DNA of 64,000 nt, taken from Pseudomonas abietaniphila. GTDB taxonomy: Bacteria > Pseudomonadota > Gammaproteobacteria > Pseudomonadales > Pseudomonadaceae. The stretch is from the NCBI RefSeq assembly GCF_039697315.1, contig NZ_CP155619.1, forward strand, positions 4,340,001 to 4,404,000. The letters run 5' to 3'. Numbering within the stretch: position 1 is the first letter of the stretch; each line of letters begins with the position of its first letter. The notes under the pieces were generated by a model. That model was given only the letters and a program-made list of their open reading frames with translations. It ran no database searches and was not told the DNA's origin. Below, piece by piece: positions 58,205 through 64,000 of the stretch. A program made the position numbers and the translations under genes.

Positions 58205-59356
58205 TTATCGCCCGCCCATGATCGCGATGTAGTCCTGGGTCCAGCGGCTGTACGGCACGTATTTGCCGCCTTCGGCCTGCGGGGTTTTCCAGAAAGCGAT
58301 CTTGTCGAACAGATCGAAGCCGTTGGTGGCGCAACCTTCGGCACCCAGCAGGTCGCTGGCTTTGCACGCCTCGGGCACCACCGGCAGTGAGCCGAACCAC
58401 GCTGCGACGTCGCCCTGGACTTTCGGTTGCAGCGACCAGTTCATCCACTTGTAGGCGCAGTTCGGGTGTTTGGCGTCGGCGTGCAGCATGGTGGTGTCGG
58501 CCCAACCGGTCGCACCTTCCTGCGGAATGGTCGAGGCGACCGGCTGCTTGTCGGCGACCAGGCCGTTGACCATGTAGCCCCAGGAGCTGGAGGCCGCGAC
58601 GCCTTCGTTCTTCACGTCGCTCATCTGCACGGTCGCGTCATGCCAGTAGCGGTGCACCAGCGGGTGCTGGGCACGCAGCAGGTCGAGCACGGCTTTGTAC
58701 TGGGTTTCGGTCAGTTGGTAAGGGTCTTCGATTTTCAGTTCCGGCTTGGCGGTTTTCAGGTACAGCGCCGCGTCGGCGATGTAGATCGGGCCGTCATAGG
58801 CCTGCACGCGGCCTTTGTTCGGTTTGCCGTCCGGCAGGTCCTGTGCCTCGAACACCACGCTCCAGCTCACGGGCGGGGTCTTGAACACGTTGGTGTTGTA
58901 CATCAGCACGTTCGGGCCCCACTGATAGGGCGTGCCGTAGGTCTGCTTGTTGACGGTGTACCACGGGCCGTCTTTCAGGCGCGGGTCGAGGGTTTTCCAG
59001 TTGGGAATCAGGTCGGTGTTGATCGGCTGCACACGCTTGCCGGCCACCAGACGCAGCGACGCATCCCCCGATGCCGTCACCAGGTCATAACCGCCCTTGG
59101 TCATCAGGCTGACCATCTCGTCGGAGGTCGCCGCCGTCTTGACGTTGACCTTGCACCCGGTCTCCTGTTCGAAGCCTGTGACCCAGTCATAGGCCTTGTC
59201 GCTTTCGCCCCGTTCGATGTAACCCGGCCACGCCACGATATCCAGCTGGCCTTCGCCGTTGCCGACAGCCTTGAGTGTTTCAGCGGCCTGCAAGGTGCCG
59301 CTGGCGAACAACGCGGTGATTACAGCGCTGAGGAGCGCGGTCTTTTGCACTGACAT
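58205..59356 (-). CDS. ydcS: ABC transporter substrate-binding protein, YdcS-like
   Basis: 383 residues with a signal peptide (LLSAVITALFASGTLQA). It matches E. coli YdcS closely as I remember that sequence: LDIVAWPGYIERGESDKAYD, NVKTAATSDEMVSLMTKGGY, LVTASGDASLRLVAGKRVQP, ADTTMLHADAKHPNCAYKWM, and the end YSRWTQDYIAIMGGR. It is a PotD-type binding protein, presumably for putrescine or a related amine. E. coli YdcS has also been reported to have polyhydroxybutyrate synthase activity. Confidence 0.93.
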   Translation of the reverse strand: MSVQKTALLSAVITALFASGTLQAAETLKAVGNGEGQLDIVAWPGYIERGESDKAYDWVTGFEQETGCKVNVKTAATSDEMVSLMTKGGYDLVTASGDASLRLVAGKRVQPINTDLIPNWKTLDPRLKDGPWYTVNKQTYGTPYQWGPNVLMYNTNVFKTPPVSWSVVFEAQDLPDGKPNKGRVQAYDGPIYIADAALYLKTAKPELKIEDPYQLTETQYKAVLDLLRAQHPLVHRYWHDATVQMSDVKNEGVAASSSWGYMVNGLVADKQPVASTIPQEGATGWADTTMLHADAKHPNCAYKWMNWSLQPKVQGDVAAWFGSLPVVPEACKASDLLGAEGCATNGFDLFDKIAFWKTPQAEGGKYVPYSRWTQDYIAIMGGR

Positions 59357-59479
59357 GGGGGTTCCCTCTTTTTCAAATTATGGTCGGGGCAGTTTCGAAC
59401 GGTGACTCGGTGCAGCGTGCTTGTTTCAAGCTCTTATTAGCGTAGCGGTGTTAGTTGAAGCCGATGTTGCATCTCCTGT

Positions 59480-60958
59480 TCACGCCAGATCGCTGCCGTG
59501 GCGGGCCATGATGTGTCTGACAACGCTGTAGTCCTGAAGCGAATCGCTCGACAGGTCTTTCCCGTAGCCCGAACGTTTCAGGCCGCCATGGGGCATTTCG
59601 CTGACCAGCATGAAATGGCTGTTGATCCAGGTGCAGCCGTACTGCAAACGCCCGGCGACTTGCATGGCCTTGTCGAGGTTTTGCGTCCAGATCGACGAGG
59701 CCAGTCCGTATTCGGAATCGTTTGCCCAGTCCACGGCCTGAGACAATTCGTCGAAGCGGGTGACCGTCACCACCGGGCCGAACACTTCACGCTGGACGAT
59801 TTCGTCGCCTTGCTTGCAGCCTGCAAGCAAGGTCGGCTGGTAGAAAAATCCGGGACCGGAATGCACAGCCGCCCCGGTGATGCGCTCGATATGAGGCTGA
59901 CTCAGCGCACGCTCGACGAAGCTGGCGACCCGGTCACGCTGACGCACACTGATCAGCGGCCCGATCTCGTTGTCGGCATCGCGCTTGCCGGCGAATCGCA
60001 GGCTGCTGACCGCAGCGCCGAGCTCGGCGACCAACCTGTCGTGAATGCCGGCCTGAGCGTAGATGCGGCACGCGGCCGTGCAGTCCTGGCCCGCGTTGTA
60101 ATAGCCGTAGGTGCGCACGCCTTCGACGACCGCAGCAATGTCGGCGTCGTTGCAGACGATCACTGGCGCCTTGCCGCCCAGTTCGAGGTGGGTTCGTTTA
60201 AGGGTTTTTGCCGCGGCCTGAAGGATTTTCTGGCCGGTGACGATATCGCCGGTCAGCGAGACCATGCGCACTTTCGGGTGGCTGACCAGGTGACTGCCGA
60301 CGCCTTCACCGCCGCCGCAGACGATATTGATCACACCGTTTGGCAGCAAACGGGAGAAGACCGGCGCCAACGCCAACACCGACAGTGGCGTGTGCTCCGA
60401 GGGTTTGAACACCAGCGTGTTGCCCGCCGCCAGCGCCGGCGCAATCTTCCAGGCGGCCATCATGATCGGGTAGTTCCACGGTGCAATCGATGCAACGACG
60501 CCAATCGGGTCACGGCGAACCATGCTGGTGTAGCCCGGCACGTATTCGCCGGACAGCTGGCCTGTCTGGCAACGGACGGCGCCGGCAAAGAAGCGGAACA
60601 CATCGACGGTGGCGGTCAGGTCATCCTGACGCGCGAGGTGCAGGGGTTTGCCGCAGTTCAGCGCTTCCAGTTGCGCCAGATGGTCAGCGTTTTTTTCAAT
60701 GGCGTCGGCGATGCTCAGCAGAATGTTGGAGCGTTGTTGCGGGGTGGTGCGCGACCAGCCGGTAAAGGCACGGTTGGCCGCCAGAATGGCGGTCTCGACC
60801 TGCTCGGTGCTGGCTTCGGCAATGTGGGTCAATACCTCGCCGGTGGCGGGGTTCAGAATCGGTTCGACAACCCCCTGACCCGCGACCAGTTCACCGTCGA
60901 TCAGCAATGAGGTGAACAGTTGAGGGGGTGCTGTGTGCGGGGTTGCTGCGCCAGCCAT
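59480..60958 (-). CDS. second gamma-aminobutyraldehyde dehydrogenase-like protein
   Basis: 492 residues, about 18 more than the paralogue at 53442 because of an N-terminal extension MAGAATPHTAPPQLFTS. Shares long runs with it: GYTSMVRRDPIGVVASIAPW, ALAAGNTLVFKPSEHTPLS, catalytic Glu in [11 protein letters not shown] and Cys in [17 protein letters not shown], and the end SGYGKDLSSDSLQDYSVVRH. It begins the island, 123 bases before ydcS. Two such enzymes around one importer suggest different aldehydes or conditions. Confidence 0.88.
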   Translation of the reverse strand: MAGAATPHTAPPQLFTSLLIDGELVAGQGVVEPILNPATGEVLTHIAEASTEQVETAILAANRAFTGWSRTTPQQRSNILLSIADAIEKNADHLAQLEALNCGKPLHLARQDDLTATVDVFRFFAGAVRCQTGQLSGEYVPGYTSMVRRDPIGVVASIAPWNYPIMMAAWKIAPALAAGNTLVFKPSEHTPLSVLALAPVFSRLLPNGVINIVCGGGEGVGSHLVSHPKVRMVSLTGDIVTGQKILQAAAKTLKRTHLELGGKAPVIVCNDADIAAVVEGVRTYGYYNAGQDCTAACRIYAQAGIHDRLVAELGAAVSSLRFAGKRDADNEIGPLISVRQRDRVASFVERALSQPHIERITGAAVHSGPGFFYQPTLLAGCKQGDEIVQREVFGPVVTVTRFDELSQAVDWANDSEYGLASSIWTQNLDKAMQVAGRLQYGCTWINSHFMLVSEMPHGGLKRSGYGKDLSSDSLQDYSVVRHIMARHGSDLA

Positions 60959-61043
60959 TGTTCGAGCTTCCTTGTGTCGATGCTTTGTTATTCGTGGCTT
61001 GTGTCCAACCTGCCGCCGTTGTCGGGCAGCAACGATGGATCAC

Positions 61044-61132
61044 TGTGGGAGCGAATTCATTCGCGAAAGATGTTTCGATCGACCTGTTTCTATTGGCTGT
61101 ACTGACGTCTCGCGAATGAATTCGCTCCTACA
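61044..61132. repeat. REPIN-type inverted repeat, GTGGGAGCGAATTCATT family
   Basis: Arms TGTGGGAGCGAATTCATTCG and CGCGAATGAATTCGCTCCTA, between the LysR gene and the second dehydrogenase. Both are on the minus strand, so the element lies in the space that should hold the dehydrogenase promoter. Confidence 0.88.
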
Positions 61133-61244
61133 GATCCAGACCGCAGTGATCCGTAAAACCCTGAAACAACTCCGTTCCCAAGCCTCAGAGCCTAGTGCGG
61201 CTTCCAGGGCTCGACAAATTCTAAATACTGAACGCAGCGTTCGA

Positions 61245-62159
61245 TTAAATAGATGGCCTGCGTCCCGGGTGCGGTTGTTCTCGGGCCACGCTGAGAAACG
61301 GATCGACTAAAGAGGGACGCGCGGTGCCTCGCCGCCATGCAAGACCTACATCCAAGGTCTGAGTCAGGTCTGCTATCGGGCGTGCTTCGATGATGTCGCC
61401 TTCCAGCGACCACGGTCGATACGTCATGTCTGGCTGGATCGACACGCCCAGGCCGGCGGCCACCAGGCTGCGGACGGCTTCGGTCGAAGCTGTGCGCAAC
61501 GTGACCTTGGGTTGCAGCCCGGCGCGGGACCAGACCCGCTGGGCATTGGTGCCCATTTCATCGACGTTGAGTTGAATCAGCGGCTCACGTGCGACGTCGG
61601 CCAGGTTGATGCTGTCGTGCTCCAGCAATGGATGTTGCGCCGGCAGCCACAGGCGGTGGGGCGAGTGAGTCAGGACCTCGGTTTGCAGCGCATGTCGATC
61701 TTCCAGGTTCGACAGGATCAAGACACCGACGTCGATCTCGCCGCTGACCAGCAGGTGTTCGATGTACGGCCGCTCGTCCTCCATCACCCGGATGTCGACA
61801 TTGGGATAAGCACGCTGGAAACGGGTCAGCAGGTCGGCGAGGTAGTAACCGGCGACCAGGCTCGTCACGCCGATGATCAACTGCCCGGCCACCTGGTCGG
61901 CGCCTTGTTGCAGGCTGCGCTTGGCATTTTCGACAGTGGCGAGGATCAGGTGGGCCTGACGCAGGAACTGATGGCCTTGGTGGGTCAGGGTCATGCCCTT
62001 GGCGTGGCGGCTAAACAGGCTGACCCCGATCTCTTCTTCCAACTGCTGAATGGCCAGCGTCAGCGTCGATTGCGAGATGAATACCGCTTGGGCGGCCGCC
62101 GAGATCGATCCGGTTTCCGCGACTGCAATGAAGTGACGGATCTGGCGCAGCGTCATCAT
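61245..62159 (-). CDS. LysR-type transcriptional regulator
   Basis: 304 residues. N-terminal winged HTH (MMTLRQIRHFIAVAETGSIS, AAAQAVFISQSTLTLAIQQL) and an effector domain from about residue 90 (GQLIIGVTSLVAGYYLADLL). First gene upstream of the dehydrogenase/ydcSTUV island and in the same orientation, so the likely regulator of it. E. coli ydcSTUV is instead beside the MocR-type ydcR. Effector unknown. Confidence 0.9.
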   Translation of the reverse strand: MMTLRQIRHFIAVAETGSISAAAQAVFISQSTLTLAIQQLEEEIGVSLFSRHAKGMTLTHQGHQFLRQAHLILATVENAKRSLQQGADQVAGQLIIGVTSLVAGYYLADLLTRFQRAYPNVDIRVMEDERPYIEHLLVSGEIDVGVLILSNLEDRHALQTEVLTHSPHRLWLPAQHPLLEHDSINLADVAREPLIQLNVDEMGTNAQRVWSRAGLQPKVTLRTASTEAVRSLVAAGLGVSIQPDMTYRPWSLEGDIIEARPIADLTQTLDVGLAWRRGTARPSLVDPFLSVAREQPHPGRRPSI

Positions 62160-62337
62160 GAGAACACCCGTCCGCTTGGCTTTTTAGAATTGAACGACTG
62201 TATATCGTTTTTCCTGAAGGGCCGCCAGCGACCTGTATTTGCGCAGCAACATTCAGAAGCACACCTGAAAGTCCGAATTGCCGACTTCGTCTTACCCTGC
62301 GGGTCGAATCGTTTCTTCCGTTTTCAGGAGCTTTTTT

Positions 62338-63087
62338 ATGAACACCCGTGGCTTGCTCGATCAACTGTTGAAATCCGGTCAGGACCTGCTGAAGAACGCG
62401 TCAGGCGGGTCGGCGCAATCCGGCTCGCACGGTAACGGCGTGCAGGGGAAGGGCGCTCAAGGCGGGCTCAACGATCTGCTGGGCAAAGTGGGCGGCGGCA
62501 ACCTCGGCGGGTTTTTGTCGGGCGCGGGGGGCGGCGCACTGGCAGCCGGGGCGATGGGGTTGCTGTTGGGCAACAAAAGCGCGCGCAAGATCGGCGGCAA
62601 GGCGCTGACCTACGGCGGTCTGGCCGCAATAGGTGTCCTGGCTTACAAGGCCTATGGGAACTGGCAGGCTAATCAGGGCACCGCGGAACAGGCCGAGCCG
62701 CAGACGGTTGACCGGGTGCCTCCGGCTCAGGTCGAGCAACACAGCGAGGCCATCTTGCGAGCGCTGGTGGCGGCGGCCAAGGCCGATGGTCACGTTGACG
62801 CAAACGAACGGCAGTTGATCGAAGGTGAATTCACTCGCCTGACCGGCGACAGGGACTTGCAGCAGTGGCTGCACGTCGAGCTGAACAAGCCGCTGGACCC
62901 GACCGACGTCGCCCGGTCCGCGCGCACCCCGGAAATCGCAGCCGAGATGTACCTGGCCAGCGTGATGATGGTCGATGAAGAGCACTTCATGGAGCGCGCG
63001 TATCTGGATGAGCTCGCCAAACAGTTGAAGATTGAGCCGGGGCTCAAGCAGGAGCTGGAAAACCAGGTGCGCCAATCCCAGCAGTGA
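62338..63087 (+). CDS. DUF533 / TerB-like membrane-associated protein (YebE-like)
   Basis: 249 residues. ATG at 62338 after CAGGAG. A Gly/Ser-rich N-terminal part (~20-60), a short hydrophobic region (~62-105, GGALAAGAMGLLLGNKSARK and LAAIGVLAYKAYGNW), and a C-terminal helical TerB-like domain (~130-245) with AKADGHVDANERQLIEGEF. E. coli YebE is the likely relative; its role is unknown though it responds to envelope stress. Divergent to the LysR gene. Confidence 0.88.
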   Translation: MNTRGLLDQLLKSGQDLLKNASGGSAQSGSHGNGVQGKGAQGGLNDLLGKVGGGNLGGFLSGAGGGALAAGAMGLLLGNKSARKIGGKALTYGGLAAIGVLAYKAYGNWQANQGTAEQAEPQTVDRVPPAQVEQHSEAILRALVAAAKADGHVDANERQLIEGEFTRLTGDRDLQQWLHVELNKPLDPTDVARSARTPEIAAEMYLASVMMVDEEHFMERAYLDELAKQLKIEPGLKQELENQVRQSQQ

Positions 63088-63101
63088 CAGGGATTGGATT
63101 C

Positions 63102-63212
63102 CTGTAGGAGACGTCGGAGGTTACGACGGCAGCGAAAGCGTAGTGTCAGGCAACCCATCTACAACTGAACCAACGCGTTCGCTGCCGTCGTAACCTCCGA
63201 CGTCTCCCACAG
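63102..63212. repeat. inverted repeat with 30+ base arms (GAGACGTCGGAGGTTACGAC)
   Basis: Left arm CTGTAGGAGACGTCGGAGGT continuing TACGACGGCAGCGAA; right arm TTCGCTGCCGTCGTAACCTC continuing CGACGTCTCCCACAG. It shares the GTAGGAG/CTCCCAC ends of REP elements but not the body. Begins 15 bases after the DUF533 stop. Confidence 0.85.
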
Positions 63213-63316
63213 GTTCGCGGGTGATCCGGTCATCCCGGCCATCCCACAGGTTCGCGGTTGGTCCGGTCATCCCGGCTATCCCACAGGTTTGCGGGTGGTC
63301 CAGTCATCCGCCAGTC
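63206..63316. repeat. three tandem 37-bp repeats
   Basis: Units start at 63206, 63243 and 63280, each CCCACAGGTTCGCGGGT-like followed by GGTCCGGTCATCCCGGC-like; the third is the most diverged. The first unit overlaps the right arm of the preceding inverted repeat, so the array seems to have grown from that arm. No open frame runs through it. Confidence 0.88.
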
Positions 63317-63354
63317 CGCCACGTTCCTGCCATCAAGCAATCCCTCCACATGCC

Positions 63355-63394
63355 GATAACGTGTCAGATATTTCTTCTATATCTGTGCGTTATC
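63355..63394. promoter_or_regulatory. dyad element upstream of the chemoreceptor
   Basis: GATAACG (63355-63361) and CGTTATC (63388-63394) enclose a second dyad CAGATAT (63365-63371) with ATATCTG (63379-63385). An extra CGTTATC follows at 63396. It is AT-rich relative to its surroundings and about 50 bases before the -10 box, a fitting place for an operator. Confidence 0.5.
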
Positions 63395-63441
63395 GCGTTA
63401 TCTATGTCGGAAACAGCCCGGTTAATTGGTAGGTCACTAGG

Positions 63442-63448
63442 CTATACT
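63442..63448 (+). promoter_or_regulatory. probable promoter -10 (CTATACT) of the chemoreceptor gene
   Basis: CTATACT matches the -10 sequence favoured by sigma-S. No good TTGACA-type -35 is present at 16-18 bases, which also fits sigma-S. No FliA-type site (TAAAG...GCCGATAA) is seen. Confidence 0.55.
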
Positions 63449-63523
63449 CCGCTCGCTTCGGGCCGTCTGCGGTCCGCTTCTTGAACCCGGTTTTTGCCGG
63501 TGTTGAACTCTTGAGGGCTGACT

Positions 63524-64000
63524 GTGAAGAACTGGACGTTGCGTCAACGTATTTTGGCGAGCTTCGCTGTAATCATCGCCATCATGCTGCTGATGGTTGT
63601 CGTGTCTTACACCCGACTCTTGTCGATCCAGAGCAGTGAAGAAGCGGTGAGCGACGATGCGTTGCCGGGCGTTTACTTCAGCACGCTGGTGCGCAGTGCC
63701 TGGGGTGAAAGCTATATCCGTACCCTGGAATTGATTGGCGAAGGCAAGGCGCGCGAGCTGACCCGTGCCGAGCAGGACCAATACGCCGACTTCGAAACCC
63801 GGCTTCAAACCCAGATCGACGGCTACAAGAAGACCATCTTCGACGATACCGATCGTAATAATTTCAACGTCTTCGAGAAACAGCGCGAAACCTATTCCCG
63901 CCTGTTGAACGACGTCATCAAGGCTTATCAGAACGGCGATTACGCCTCGGCCCGTACCGAGTTCTACGGGCAGGTCAATCCGGTCTGGTTGCAAGGCCGC
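63524..64000 (+). CDS. methyl-accepting chemotaxis protein, N-terminal part
   Basis: Open to the window edge (159 codons). GTG start with GAGGG upstream: VKNWTLRQRILASFAVIIAI then MLLMVVVSYTRLLS form the first membrane helix (about residues 10-31). The rest is a helical periplasmic region (SSEEAVSDDALPGVYFSTLV, LTRAEQDQYADFETRLQTQI) of the four-helix-bundle (4HB_MCP) type that binds small ligands. The HAMP and signalling domains lie outside the window, so the assignment rests on this half. Confidence 0.82.
   Translation, partial: MKNWTLRQRILASFAVIIAIMLLMVVVSYTRLLSIQSSEEAVSDDALPGVYFSTLVRSAWGESYIRTLELIGEGKARELTRAEQDQYADFETRLQTQIDGYKKTIFDDTDRNNFNVFEKQRETYSRLLNDVIKAYQNGDYASARTEFYGQVNPVWLQGR

Noticed and set aside
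63206..63316. CRISPR-like repeats
   Set aside because: The three units are contiguous 37-mers without spacers between them, and no cas genes are present; a tandem repeat fits better.

Overview
The window is chromosomal DNA of a Pseudomonas, most likely from or near the P. syringae complex. Reasons: the gene order (guaBA-tadA-mltF-purL; corB-ypjD-ffh-rpsP-rimM-trmD-rplS; xerD-dsbC-hom-thrC; yaeQ-recJ), GC-rich coding sequence, and many REP/REPIN-type inverted repeats of Pseudomonas character (GTGGGAGCGAATTCATTCGC, GTAGGAGCGTGGCTTGTCCC and GATCGTTCCCACGC families). I see no phage, transposase, CRISPR array, rRNA or tRNA gene; most of the window is core genome with small accessory patches.

Layout. 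1-2.2 kb: end of a methionine-type aminotransferase, its omega-amidase partner, and two tandem paralogous small coiled-coil proteins. 2.3-6.7 kb (minus): leuA, an M23 peptidase and xseA. 6.9-14.4 kb: a TSUP permease, a Zn-ribbon-like unknown, guaBA, a PH-domain protein, a Tat-exported multicopper oxidase coupled to tadA. 14.6-24.8 kb: mltF, purL, a NIF3/YqfO-like protein, an L,D-transpeptidase, two Nudix enzymes, a gamma-carbonic anhydrase, DUF1289 and purT. 25-28.7 kb (minus): an MHS transporter, a CorB/HlyC-like protein and ypjD. 28.9-37.6 kb: ffh, the rpsP operon, xerD, dsbC, hom, thrC.

37.6-45.1 kb is a signalling patch: a large BvgS/EvgS-type hybrid sensor, a REC-EAL protein and a convergent LuxR-type regulator, the same component set as the P. 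aeruginosa Roc/Sad system. It is followed by a small ORF, a DUF3509 gene, a possible sRNA and a periplasmic solute-binding-like protein. 45.4-51.4 kb: yaeQ, recJ, an old-yellow-enzyme reductase and a second hybrid kinase. 51.6-62.2 kb is a polyamine/GABA-type catabolic island on the minus strand: two paralogous gamma-aminobutyraldehyde-type dehydrogenases, a ydcSTUV-like ABC importer, an APC permease and a LysR regulator. The window closes with a DUF533/TerB protein, a repeat cluster with three 37-bp tandem units, and the start of a chemoreceptor.

Purine synthesis is well represented (guaB, guaA, purL, purT), as are cell-wall remodelling (M23, MltF, L,D-transpeptidase) and translation/secretion (ffh, rpsP, rimM, trmD, rplS, tadA). 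The least explained parts are the tandem coiled-coil pair, a Leu-rich ORF upstream of leuA, the structured segment after DUF3509, and the repeat and regulatory DNA before the chemoreceptor.
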